Assembly (NCBI GenBank): GCA_002786065.1
Contig: NHNY01000035.1
Coordinates: 124,001-188,000, forward strand
DNA length: 64,000 bases
Source of the DNA: Microcyclospora pomicola
Lineage: Eukaryota; Ascomycota; Dothideomycetes; Capnodiales
Direction of reading: 5' to 3'
How positions within the stretch are numbered: position 1 is the stretch's first letter; each line of letters opens with the position of its first letter. Positions 22,210 through 33,511 of this stretch are shown piece after piece. The position numbers and the translations under genes are program-made. The notes beneath the pieces were generated by a model. That model did not search any database. It had not been told where the DNA came from and was given only the letters and a program-made list of their open reading frames with translations.

Positions 22210-22661
22210 CTTTGTGTGATGGGATGGGTGCAGCACGTCGATGTCCACATTGGTTGTGCTCTGGAATCTGAGGTAGAGATAGCTTATGTCAGCAGTCACC
22301 AAATTTCCTGGGCTTGTACGCTCCTTTCGCGACCACAATAGGAGCACTTCTTCCGCCATCAATAACACCATCGCTGCCGCCATTGTCCCCGGCGATATCA
22401 TCACCAAATCTCATAATCCGCTCTGTGGATGAACTTCACCTTCAACGAGGTGCAAAAACTGCCTACGAATATCTGCCACAAGCACCTGCCACCTGGTCCT
22501 CAGCACTGTTCAGCACAAGAACCTTTCTACCATCACGTATGGTTCATCTCACGCGTTAACATCAAAGTTCCAGAAGCAGTTGTCCCGTATCGCGCAAAAC
22601 TCTCCTTCACACCGTATGATCACATCGCTCTGAAGATTGCGATCAGTCGCGAAAAGCCACA
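22210..22661. promoter_or_regulatory. Shared divergent promoter, mL43 and U1-70K
   Basis: These 452 bp lie between the divergent start codons of mL43 and U1-70K. The middle (22340-22400) is CCATC/CCG-rich. No coding content is recognised. Confidence 0.45.
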
Positions 22662-23783
22662 ATGACCGACAAGCTTCCTCCCAACTTGCTTTCGCTCTTT
22701 GCGGCACGCCCGGCTCTCCGCTATCTGCCTGCAGCTGACCATGCGCCGGAAAGCAGAAGGACTGCACACATAACTGGACTTGCTGCCTACAAGCACTTGC
22801 TTAATGTTGAGCACAACCCTGACTGGAAACCGACAGAGTCCTCCATCGAGAAGAAGGATCGCGAAAGACTAGAAGCCGACGAAAAGCAGCGATGGTTGAC
22901 CAAGGATGGCGCTGAGGAACTGTACAAGCCAAACGATGATAAGAACATCCGCGGCGATGCCTTCAAGACGTTATTCGTTGGCCGCTTGAGCTACGATACC
23001 GAAGTGCGAGATTTGGAGCAAGCCTTTGGACGCTATGGACATATTGAGCGCGTGCGAATCGTCACAGACACTGGTGAAAGCACCAAGGGCACACAAAAGA
23101 AGAATAAAAAAGGTAAAAGCAGAGGCTATGGCTTTGTTGTGTTTGATCGCGAGGGCGATATGAAAGGTTTGTCTATGATGGTCCCGAAACTTGTTGTTTT
23201 TCACTGACACATTGCAGCCGCTTACAAAAACACCGGGGACATCATGATAAAAGGTCGACGCGTGTGTGTTGACGTGGAGCGTGGTCGGACGGTCGCTGGC
23301 TGGCGCCCACGTCGGTTTGGCGGTGGTCTTGGAGGCCGTCACTACACCAAAGCCTCGATGCGCATGCCAGGCTTTGGGGCCCCTGCAGGCATCGGTGGTT
23401 TCCGGGGTGGTGGATTCAGAGGTGGCTTCAGAGGAGACCGTGGTGGTGGTTTCCGAGGAGGCCGCGGAGGTGGCGGTGGTGGTCGTGATCGCGGCTACGG
23501 CGGCATCGGATACAATGGTGGGCCTCCAGACGGAGCACCTGCTGGACCAAGAGGAGGAGGAGGCTTTGGAGGCGGCTTTGATGGCGGACGTGGTGGCTAC
23601 AGAAGCCGCAGTGGATACGGCGGCGACAGAGACGACCGAGGACCACCGCGGAGCTATGACGACGGACCTCCACGGGGTGGATATCGCGACCGCGATGCGA
23701 GCAGCGGCTATAGCTCAGGGCAAAAAAGGCCGTACGAGGGAGGAGGTGGGTATGAAGACTCGAGGTCGCGCAAGCGGTACTGA
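22662..23783 (+). CDS. SNP1: U1 snRNP 70 kDa protein (Snp1)
   Basis: The predicted protein has 356 residues from exons 22662-23166 and 23218-23783 (51-nt intron, donor GTTTGT, branch CTGAC, acceptor CAG). It binds stem-loop I of U1 snRNA for 5' splice-site recognition. The N-terminal U1-70K helix region starts [17 protein letters not shown]. The RRM spans about residues 102-185, with RNP2 LFVGRL and RNP1 SRGYGFVVF, and then [16 protein letters not shown]. The C-terminal third is Gly/Arg-rich (RGG-type repeats, [11 protein letters not shown]) and ends SRSRKRY, as in filamentous-fungal orthologues. The intron lies inside the RRM. Confidence 0.96.
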
Positions 23784-24590
23784 GTCTAGCTGGTATGTTC
23801 GCCTGAACATCGAATGTTGGCAATGGTAAGAAGCCCCGAACCGTGAGACTGACAGTAGAGGGTAAGTTGCTCACACACAGATCTAGCGATCTTCACTGTT
23901 TCACAGGAAACCTTCATCCGACGCCTACAACAGCCAGCCTTGACCTGGGACACCCAATACGAACAATCGAACGACGTGATAGCTTGAGCTCAATCAACGG
24001 TGAGTCGGACTACCTCCTCATGGGTAAGCACCGGCTCGTACGTACCGACAGGGGATTCAAGATCATGTTGGCTCGAGCGGTAGAGCGACCGGCGATGAGA
24101 GTCCAGGAGGCTCCGTTTCTTCAGCACTTTTCTTCCGTTCTTGTACCGTTTTCCACTGCGATGTAGTTATAGCATCCCAAGGTAAGTAGAGTAGCAGGAC
24201 CCGAAGGCTCTGCCAGATCTGCTCGACTGAATAAAAGAGCTTATGTAAATCTGTACTCATACACCCAATCGGCTCCGAGCCTGTGTAAGATATCGAGAAA
24301 GAGTCCATGTGCTTTAAAGTGGTCAATTCACGTAACCTGTGCAGGAATTGGGTGGTAGCAGCCTCCTCACTTCAAGGACCAAAGGACATTGATCTGAGTG
24401 CCCAAGTGACAGCCAAAAGAGCTTCGAAAGCCGACGCACTGCCATGCCGGTGGTGAGGACGGCTCGCTGTCGATCAGGATGACTTGACAAGTGCAAAGTA
24501 ATTGGATGTGAATGTCTTCGGGGCGTTTGTGCTGAGCTGGGCTTCTATTGCCGCGCTCCGATACAGATCAACCTCAATGTGCTTCACTCT
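23784..24590. other. Intergenic, convergent 3' ends
   Basis: This gap of 807 bp lies between convergent U1-70K and the NOPCHAP1-like gene. No recognisable reading frame, RNA gene or repeat was seen. Confidence 0.5.
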
Positions 24591-25325
24591 TCAGCCCAAT
24601 TCCTGAATACCAGGCTTCGTAGATGTGCCTCCCTTCTGGCCCATGAGCTTATCGAGAACACTCGTATCCTTCTTCTTTGCCGCAAGAGGATCTTGCGGAT
24701 GTTGAGGCAGCGCGCCCTTCGCATCCATGTCTGCTTCCTCGTCCACATCTTCTTCGTCTTCCTCATCACTTGAAGAATCGCTGCCACTTCCATTCTTCTC
24801 CTCCAACACTCCGAGTCCCAGATCCATCTCAATGTGCTGCTCACCCTCTTCCACCTCTTCCATACTCGCGCCAGGGCCTTGTAAGTGGAGATCCTCATTC
24901 GCGGCCGCGAGTCGCGGCAGCAAGGCGGAGATCCTCGCCTTCAGGTCTGGTGCTCCGCCCAGAATACCGTCTCGTACGATCCGCGGCTTGTGAGGCCCTC
25001 CAATGGTGATCATCTCCACTTCTTCGTGGTCGGCATCATCCTCCTCGTCGTCGCTTTCCAGTAGCGAGCTCTCCTCGCTCGAACTACTCTCCTCCGGCTC
25101 GTCCACCTCGTCTGCAGATGGCACTGAGCTCACACTACTTTGTCGCGTCAGCTCTCCGCATACTGTAGGGCTGCTGCGAGCGGCAGAAGCTTGCGACATC
25201 CCAGAGCTCGATGCGACACTGCTCTCGCTAGAATGAACTGGCGAGAGCTGGGAGCGCTTCGTTGATTCTGTCGACATGGCGGCTTGTGCTTGCCGCAAAT
25301 CCTCCACGGTACGTTTTCGCGACAT
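24591..25325 (-). CDS. Probable NOPCHAP1-like (DUF4598) acidic protein
   Basis: The predicted protein has 244 residues in one exon starting at ATG 25323-25325; the frame extends further upstream only to TTG. Most of it is Ser/Glu/Asp-rich and probably disordered. The conserved core is GGPHKPRIVRDGI, then LKARISALLPRLAAANEDL (about residues 133-170). This resembles the DUF4598/NOPCHAP1 family, whose human member helps assemble box C/D snoRNPs with the R2TP complex. A Lys-containing tail (KKKDTSVLDKLMGQKG) follows. Family assignment rests on that short core and is moderate. It could be another acidic nucleolar factor. Confidence 0.6.
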   Translation of the reverse strand: MSRKRTVEDLRQAQAAMSTESTKRSQLSPVHSSESSVASSSGMSQASAARSSPTVCGELTRQSSVSSVPSADEVDEPEESSSSEESSLLESDDEEDDADHEEVEMITIGGPHKPRIVRDGILGGAPDLKARISALLPRLAAANEDLHLQGPGASMEEVEEGEQHIEMDLGLGVLEEKNGSGSDSSSDEEDEEDVDEEADMDAKGALPQHPQDPLAAKKKDTSVLDKLMGQKGGTSTKPGIQELG

Positions 25326-25806
25326 AAGATCGCAGGATGTCTTACGAGGTGCGTGGGCAGAGCTGTTCGCATGCGAATCGACAAAAATAAGTTTCAACAA
25401 ACCTCGTTAATTTTTGGCATGTGACGTTACGCTAGTTAACGTAGGAGTGATATCAGTCGACATCATTATAATACTTGGATTACCCTGAACCACGAATTCC
25501 ATTGCATATCCTGTTATGATTGAGATCTGGGATAGGCGCTATGCCAACACATGTCCGAGAGGCTCAATGACAAGAATTCCGGTTGGTGGTGCCCGGCGAT
25601 CGGAATTTGATTGCTTCGCGTTCGGGGAGAACAGACCAGAGAAGTATCATCATATCCTTGAACTTGTGGCCACGTTATGTCTATCTGGATATATACGTGT
25701 CTTACGTGATACCGACATGTAAGTATCTTCGAAGAAATACTTGAAGCCAGCGCCATTCGCCGAATCATACGCCCTCGCCTCTCGAGGCAGAAGATTGCCA
25801 TCATGC
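25326..25806. other. Intergenic
   Basis: This gap of 481 bp lies between the NOPCHAP1-like start and the stop of the GH16-acyltransferase fusion. Nothing coding was recognised. Confidence 0.5.
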
Positions 25807-28800
25807 TCACGCCTTAGGCTTTGCGTCTTCGGACGCGCTCGACCTATCTAGGATCAAAGCCTCGTTGAATGGAGCTGTAGTCCGCCTAGCAGGGACCGGA
25901 TCCTCTGTGGCCCAGCGCCAGATGTTGCGCATTGTGGCCTGCGTCGTGAATTCGATCATGGGCGTGGCGATAAGGGCGAAAAGGAAGATGACGGTGTAGC
26001 ACACCAGAGCGACGATCAGCAAAACAGCCCAGTACGGGCAATTCATCGAACCGAGGGTTGTGGCAAGGTAGCTTCCTAGACTCCAAAAAACGAAGCCGTG
26101 GCTCAGGTAGATGGTCATGATGTGAGGATGGAGAATGACAAAGAATTGGCGGGAAAAGAACCATTGCGCCCAGGTACTGAACTCGACAACCATCTGGAAT
26201 GAAACCGAGAACACGAGCACGGCCAAGCTAGGAGCGTAGTAGGCTGGATACACCAGGGTGACGTTAGATGCAACACTTAGCAGCGGCCGACCAGTGACTG
26301 GGTCCGGATGGATGCCGTTCTCGTAGGACATGAAGAGGAACTCGTTGTTGAAGAGCAAGACCATCGGAGAGACGATTGCAAGGAGTGATGACATTATGAT
26401 AATGGGGTACAATGCCCACCACCGAGCTTGCGCCCACTTGATCCAGTCGTATGTGATGTCGAGGTCAGCGAGCATCAGGCCTGCCCAGTGACAGGCGCTC
26501 CAGCTCTTTCAAGAAGTCAGCCAATGACTGCTGTGGTCAGGACGAGAAGGACTTACCGAAGCATACCATCCACAGACGATGGTCAAGGCATAGAACAAGA
26601 TGCGTTTCCAGGGTTTCTTGACGTCTCGGATCATAACAGCGGCAAGCAGAGTCACATACGAGAAGAAGTGCTGCACGGGTATAGTCCAGAGCACACCCAC
26701 ACAGTAGTGGTTGATGACTTCTGGTGCACCGTTAGGGATGAGGTAGGACAGCTCGACAAGCTCGTTCAAGAAGACACCAAAATTCGGCTGTGCTGTCACG
26801 TACGGCCATGTTGACCATGAGATCGAGGGTAGCCATTCCAGGTTGCTAGTCGCTCCAAGCTCAAGCAGAAAATACTCCAGCATTATGAAAATGAAGCACG
26901 GGATCAACATTCTAGGGCCGCGAAGCAATATCTTGTTTGCGATGTCGGAGAGTTTACCGTTCTTCAAATACCTGGCTGCCAGGAATCGGCAGGATGTGAC
27001 GAAGAATGGCCCGATGGCAAAAGGCGTGAGGAAGTACGGCCCAAGCACATAGGCGAGCCAGGTATCAGCTTCGAAATGCTTGACGGGACCATATCCTTCG
27101 GTGACATACGGCCAGAAAGTCAACGAGAAGTGGCGCAAGGTGACAGCCAGACAGCAGAAGACAAGGAAACCAGAAAGATGGTCGATTCTTTGCACCGGCT
27201 TGTCTTGGGGCTGTTTGTCAGGTAGTCCATTCTTAGTCGTTGGGCCCATGTTGAACTCTACAATATCTTCAACGGCTTTCGGAACTCCAGGATCATGCAA
27301 AGGAGCTACAATGCTGCCCTGAGTACTTTTGTTCCGTCGTTCCATTATACTGATTGATGACGATCTTGGTTTATTGTCTTCGGTCTCTCGGATCTTCATG
27401 TCTTTGTTCCATACATCAGCCGACAATGCTCCATCGTGGGCAATGGGGCGAATGATATCCTCTTCATCCACCGGAAAAATACTCTGCGCAGGACTCTTTG
27501 AGTGAGAGTGCATGGGATCGGTCTGTTGCTGAGCTTGGATTCGCAATTCCATGAAACTTGGCCGCGGAGTCACAGCAGCTGACGGTGAGCGGCTTGAAGG
27601 ACCCGAATAACTACCATCTGATCGATAGCTCGGAGCGGGAGTAACATGTCCGGGAGTATTGACTCTGGACTGATATCTAGGCAGTGGTGTAGCACTGCCA
27701 GTAGCCACCGATGTTTGCCGCGAAGAATCGTCCAACTTCTCATCCGACTTCGGTGGCGCAAGTAGGGAGTTTCGAAATTTTTTATTGAGCTCTTTTGACT
27801 TTGGATTGGTCTTCGATTGGGTCAGAAGATCCTTGATCTTCTTCCAAGATCCTCGTCGAATCACGGCATTGATCAAAGTGGCCATGCCGAACGAGCTAAA
27901 CACAGCAGCCACAATTCCGGCGATCCATCTGATATGCTGATTCGTTGCTGGCTCTTCGAATGGCTTCTCGGCGGCAGGAGAGTAAGGCGTTGTAACTCGC
28001 AACGTATTGTCCTCCGTTGAGCACTGCGGGACTGCGTGACACTTCTGGTCATACACTTGGTGCGCTTGGTCGGACATCAAGCTAGAGTTGAAGAACGCTC
28101 GGAGCCATCGAACACTGGCGACAGATCTCTCATCTGCGACCCAATTAGCGCCAAGGCACTTGAGTGAGGCGGAGTGCGTATCTCACATGGTGGGCCCATC
28201 ATGTAAGCTGGGTCTCCGGAGGACCAATGCCACAGGTAGAGCGGCTGTGGTACTGTCGGCAAGCTTCGGTCCTTGGCCGTTACTGTACGAGTACGATTCT
28301 TACCAATGAAGAAATCCACACTCGTCTCCGACCAGTCGAAACCGAGATCCATGAAATCCCACGGGTCGAGAGCAGGGATTGTTGCGTTACCTGCTTGTAT
28401 GGTTGTATAATTCGTGGAGATGTCGTACTGCGTACCGATCAGTATAAAAGCACTGTCGATCTGGAACGATCAAATACGCACGTCAGGCCATTCACCATTG
28501 ATCAAGTTCGTCACTCGAGCATCCGCTGGGTCGTTCTGATTGCACATATCCATCTCGAGAGAGGTCGATTCGTTGTACATTAATGCCAGCGTCAGAGCAG
28601 AGCCACCTGACCATGGCTTAGCCGACCGCATTTCAGCTCTGAACGAACCATACAGTATATCCTCGCGGACGCTTCGAAGCTGGGCACCATTCACTAGATG
28701 TTCGCGAGTGGATGAATCCGTCCAGAGTTCTAAAGTCGATACGTTGTCCGCCTGTTGATAAGGCAGGTTCCCAGTATTCCCAAATGCTACATTCTGTGGG

Positions 28801-29036
28801 ACGGCACCTTGTCGATAGGTGACAGACCAGCCTTTCTCCTTTCCATGAGCATATTCCTGAATTGCAAAGATCGAAGGATCGATTACATCGGTTTCATTGA
28901 AGTATATGATCATGGATTCCGTGTAAACTTGCTTAGAATTAGGATCTCGAAAACCGCAAGAGCAGAGCGATGTGTCCTTGGTTGTCGCAGCATTGACAGT
29001 CGCCGCCAGCGCAGCAACTACCCTGGAGAAATGCAT
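25807..29036 (-). CDS. GH16-like domain fused to acyltransferase-3-like membrane domain
   Basis: The predicted protein has 1023 residues in four exons read from high to low: 29036-28482, 28427-28187, 28133-26557 and 26505-25807. Introns are 54, 53 and 51 nt. A signal peptide (residues 1 to about 17) precedes a GH16-like concanavalin-fold domain (about 26-283; PWDFMDLGFDWSETSVDFFI, LWHWSSGDPAYMMGPP, VRWLRAFFNSS). One membrane segment (333-355) and a Ser/Pro-rich linker follow. From about residue 580 there is a multi-spanning acyltransferase-3-like domain (RIDHLSGFLVFCCLA, GWYASSWSACHWAGLMLADL). The GH16 catalytic stretch reads EMDMC instead of E-x-D-x-x-E, so hydrolysis is doubtful and glycan binding is likelier. 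The 54-nt intron hides an in-frame TGA. Likely role is acylation of an extracellular polysaccharide; that is inference. Confidence 0.82.
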
Positions 29037-30731
29037 GATTACAAGCCGAATGCTTCAAATCGAACTGCGGAATGATGAATCTGCGGACAGGGAGTCCTAC
29101 ATCTGAAGGCCAGGTTCTGTCCTGTCTTAGCTCAGTTGACCCGGTACTTGGCCTTTCTGCTGAGTCCATCATTGATCAACGAGAACCCTGCAGGAACACT
29201 CTGATCCCGATTGTTGCAGTGACGACAGTCCGGACCCGTGACGAAAAGCCAGATCTCATCTGTACTACATGATCAGAGTGGGGCGCCATGCCAGATCTGC
29301 CACTAAGCTGATGTCAATCAGAAGGTGCGGCCAAGCCTGTGGGATACCACGGAACTCTATGTTGAGCAAGCTCTACATGATTCCCATACAATGTCCGAAG
29401 CAGCTCAACGAAAATGGTGGCGCACATGCATGATAGCAAAGTTTCGTTCGACAGCTCAACAGGAATGAAGGAACTGTTTCCGAGCTTTCATGATCGCAGT
29501 TGTGGGCTCTCTAGCACGAGTCCAGGCGAATGGTTGAGGAGGGATACTGTACCTGCCAGCCTAAATCTCCAGTATCTCAGCAGATACGCCACCGTACAAG
29601 AACTCTGGAGGATCCCAAACTCAATCTTGAAGAGACTTCGTTTTCGATATTGCCTCATCTTCTCATGAACTGTAAAAGCAAGCCGCGAGAACTGGTTCTC
29701 GAAGTGCTGGATCCAGGACTTACGCGTGTGGCCAACCAATCATCGCCATTGGCCGCCACAACAGCTCTGGCGTCTTGTGATTTCGATGTTTACTGAACAG
29801 CATGGTTAGTAGTTCGCGTTGTGCGATGGCTTACCAGTAGCTTTCCGACCTTAATGTCATGGGACCCTATTGTAGCATTGTGCGGGTGTGGGAAGACCGT
29901 CCAAGTCGTGAAAAAGCCGCAGGGGACATCAGACGCTAAGGTGCGCTAGGATAGAAGCCGCTACTCCTGGCGCAGAATACCGACATCATGCGATGCTTAA
30001 TTTGATTACAGTTGAGCACTAGGAGCAATAAGCATAGAAACTGGACCTAACGAGACTTCAACGATCAGGACGGGTCAGAAGGATGGGCGGTCTAGGTGGT
30101 GATCACTGGCGTTGCGGTACAACACCGCAATCATCGCTGCAGGGAAGTGCCGGGAATATGGTCATTCCTGGCGTTGACAGTCACGTTGATTGAACTCAAT
30201 GGTACCATCACTCGATCGTCGCATCAACGAGTTATCTTGATTTGCCCGCGGACCCTAAGGACAAAAAGTTACAGTATTGTATCGGGCCAATTGGAAGGTA
30301 TCTCCCACGCATCATCACCGGAGCTCTGGCACGTGCGGTCAGAAGCCATTATTGTAAACGCATTTGGCATTGTAAAAGCGACAGACCGTCTGTGCATGCT
30401 CCATAATACAGACTTCTCCACGATGTTGCCCTTGACGTGGGGGTGCAGAAGGCTCGCTCATTGTTGCCGTGAAAGCGGCGACAGATTGACCACGTTCCGC
30501 ACTTGCAGATTTAGCCACGAAGATCGCTTCAACAGCCACCACAATCACTCATCGAGATTACTGTACAGCATGCATTGTTGACGTGAGTGCTGAGACAAAT
30601 TATTCGGCAGTCCAATCAGTAGTGACATCGAAGCAAAGTCACTCATGTGCCATATGTCCATTGGATCAAGTATTATCTTGTTCTGGAAGCTACTTCAAGT
30701 CATCACCCGGTCGAGCTTCGAATGCTATGGT
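29037..30731. other. Intergenic, upstream of GH16-acyltransferase fusion
   Basis: This gap of 1.7 kb lies between two minus-strand acyltransferase-3-like genes and must include the promoter of the fusion gene. It holds a perfect 7-5-7 inverted repeat at 30112-30130, listed separately. A 161-codon plus-strand frame at 30096-30581 has no recognisable content and is not called. Confidence 0.5.
30112..30130. promoter_or_regulatory. Inverted repeat with CGG-N7-CCG, candidate zinc-cluster site
   Basis: The sequence TTGCGGTacaacACCGCAA is a perfect 7-bp inverted repeat around 5 bp. Its core fits the CGG-N(x)-CCG layout bound by fungal Zn2Cys6 regulators. It lies about 1.1 kb upstream of the fusion-gene start. 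One site alone is weak evidence. Confidence 0.35.
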
Positions 30732-32104
30732 TCAGTTCATCAGCCAATGGAACACTGCTGCAGCGGTCCAACGCGATGTCCGATCTGCCACCAAATAGAA
30801 CACCTCTGCGAAAGCGAAAGTAGTTGGTAGACACACAATCAGCACCACTGCATTGGCCGCAGCGGAGCTTAGAGCTGAGTGGTCATGCAGTAGAAGCCAA
30901 AGCTTAATTCCTGCCGTCCAGAAGACAATGGATTGTGCTGTGAAGATGCCTACCTATTGTTAGTATGTTGCAGAGCATTGGAAGAAAAATACATACTGAA
31001 TGCACGATCACCCAAAGAGACAAGCACACGAGCAGACAGGACTTTCTGTACTGCGGGCATGAATTCGACAACAACCAGTATTCCAGTGATCAATAGCCAG
31101 TCGTCTATGCGAGGGTACGGTCCATCCGCAATGTAGGCGCTCTTCGAAACATTCTCCGACAGATCCAGGAACGGGTGTAAGACGAGAATGGAATCGGCAT
31201 ATCGAGGCAGGACAGTGAAGGTATACTTCAGTGTAAGCCCAGAAGCTAACATTAATGCGCCTGCGACCCAACTCGGGCATCTTACATCGCCACAAAAGCG
31301 AATACCGAGCTTGAAGCGTCTGTGTAGCTCTTGATTGCAAGCCAGATCAGCCAGGAACAGACCAGTCGCGGAATACCATCCCCAGGAGGCATACCAGAAG
31401 GAGCCCAGAGCGAACAATGCCAGGCCGCTAAAGTGCCAAGTCGGGCGCGTGTAGGGTAGGATGACCATAAGAATGTAGACGGTCCAGCCTTGGTAGTAGA
31501 TCACCGATGGTACCCACATTGTCGCAGAAGGCCAAAAGGTATTTGCGGCCTGGGTGGCGAAGCCATCGGTCAGCCAGAATAAGTCGAAGATTGAATTCAA
31601 CGCAGCCAGCCAGTTGTAAGCTGTAGCAGGTGTAGCGATGCTCTCATTCGGCAGCGCGGCTTTGAACTCTTGGATGTATACTACATCAATTTGCGACATG
31701 ACGAGCGTGGCCAATCCTGAAGCGACGAACAGCAGCACAGAGAAGCGCACGATACGTCGGATGAGCGTGCCCGCACAGGAGTTCGGTGTAGGGTCAGAGA
31801 GGTACCGCACGCATATCGTCCGCATCGAGAGGATGATGAAGAATGAACTGATGAAGCTCTGGTTCCAGAGTGGCGCTGAGAAGATTTCGCGCAATAACTT
31901 CTGGTAAGCAGGACCTGGAGTCCCATCAAATACCAGAGTTGGGATGAATGTCGAGAAGTAGATCCAAGCAAGACTCTGTATGGCCAAGATTCCTCGAAGG
32001 CCGTTCAGATATGGAGTTTTGTGGTGCTGGTACCTCACGGGTCTTGTTTCCACATCTCCTCCCTTGACGGGCTCGGAGTTGATGTGATGGCTGGCCTTCT
32101 CCAT
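30732..32104 (-). CDS. Acyltransferase-3-like multi-spanning membrane protein
   Basis: The predicted protein has 441 residues in two exons (32104-30997 and 30949-30732). The 47-nt intron has a GTATGT donor, CTAAC branch and GGTAG acceptor. About ten hydrophobic segments are visible. The first is GLRGILAIQSLAWIYFSTFI, matching the N-terminal element of acyltransferase-3 proteins. The conserved block FWYASWGWYSATGLFLADL aligns with GWYASSWSACHWAGLMLADL of the neighbouring fusion, so the two are paralogous. The usual His of the first segment is not visible, so acyl transfer is unproven. The downstream exon adds two further membrane segments and ends VFHWLMN. It is divergent from the GT2 gene, which suggests joint expression. 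Confidence 0.8.
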
Positions 32105-33511
32105 CGTAAGCTGGAGACGGTTTTTCGAGTCTCACTGGCCAATATTTTGAGCGGTGTACCCTGGGAGTATCTTCGAGTCGTGATAGATGTTGTGAGTCGA
32201 CGTGCGAAGAAAGCAGAGGTATGACTTCAACAAGAGAACATCAAATGGAACTCTCTACCACGATATGTGTGACTAATGACTGCCATGGGGCTTGAATGGG
32301 TCCCATCGTTCGTGATGCAGGGCCGGGCGTGGATATGTCGTGAAGTCGCCACTACCGAAGCATCCCGCGACAGGCTGTTTCGGGACCTCGCAATCATGCT
32401 TTGCGAAGTGCTGTCTTGGGCGGCTGTCCGTTGACATGCTGAGCTTGCGGCCTTCTTCGTTATCGCAGATCATCGTTCATGCATCGCACTCCACCATACA
32501 TCACGAAAGATCCACCTATCCGTCTGGAACAACTAGGCAAGCGGAGCGCGCACTGAATTCGGAAAACGGTGTGCTTGGCCCAAGGATGATCCCATCAGCC
32601 AGGAAGCACGATGAGGATGCCATTCCAAATCGTGCTTGCTAGCGGCTCGAATGGTCTCATGATACCCGGGACGTACCTTAAGCTTCCATCGCAGAACCTT
32701 ATTCCAGTCAAGGTTCAGCTCGGGACTTCATCCCTCTCTATTGTCGATGAGGTCGGTTGACGCAATCGCCGTGGGGAGAGAAAACCTCACTTGAGCTTAT
32801 TCGTACAGCGCACCCGTGCTCCCATGGCCATGGTATGACCAATCACATAGTCACTGAAGAATGATCTGCAGCTAACAGTGGTCCGGACGGCCTAGAGGAG
32901 CACCCTTTTGCATGTCAAGGCATGACAGTTCACTGCAAACTATGCGAAGCCATGCCCACAACCCACATCTGCTGCTAGAGCTCAACCCTGAGATCGACAC
33001 TGGCCAATAACTCGACAGGGTCCGTTGGCATGGTGGTCAACGATGTGTTTAGGAAAGCTTGCCAACGAGACTGGCTTTGTAGCGACAACCTCAACTGGTG
33101 CTAACGTTGTAGTCATGAGCCAATGTGATTTGGACGAGCCCCCCATGCTAGCACTTGCATGGTTGCGCGAGATCTCCCAACGTCTTTGATCATGCACTAC
33201 TGCGCTGTTGATCCTCAATGGCGTCGAGGCTGGCTGTCAACAGTTCGGAGTGTCGAGGATGATTGTCGCCACCAGATCTGGTCTCTAGCCGTTGAGTACC
33301 ACGAGGTTGTTTTCGGCCTCGTCGATCGCCGGTCGATTGCTCATGGGTCAATCACTATTGACGATGGCAGTTTTGTCTCAGCGGGATTGAACTGCGCACA
33401 AGCGACATCTCTTTCACACTTCAGCTCAACACTCCCCCGCACGCAAGCAAAGAGCATTCGTTGCATCGTGCGCCCTCTCGCTGCTTGTCTATTCATTCGT
33501 TCTATCCAGAG
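32105..33511. promoter_or_regulatory. 1.4-kb divergent region between acyltransferase and GT2
   Basis: The start codons of the acyltransferase-3-like gene and the GT2 gene flank this region, so it must hold both promoters. A 127-codon plus-strand frame at 33159-33539 overlaps the GT2 start and is not supported. No strong repeat was found. Confidence 0.4.

Noticed and set aside
28470-28472. TGA that seems to end the GH16-like protein
   Set aside because: A canonical 54-nt intron containing it restores a continuous, family-like sequence.
30096-30581. 161-codon plus-strand frame upstream of the fusion gene
   Set aside because: No recognisable domain and no splice or promoter support.
30950-30996. 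Apparent stop of the second acyltransferase after SMYFSSNALQHTNNR
   Set aside because: This is intron sequence; splicing to 30949 adds two membrane segments and a natural end.
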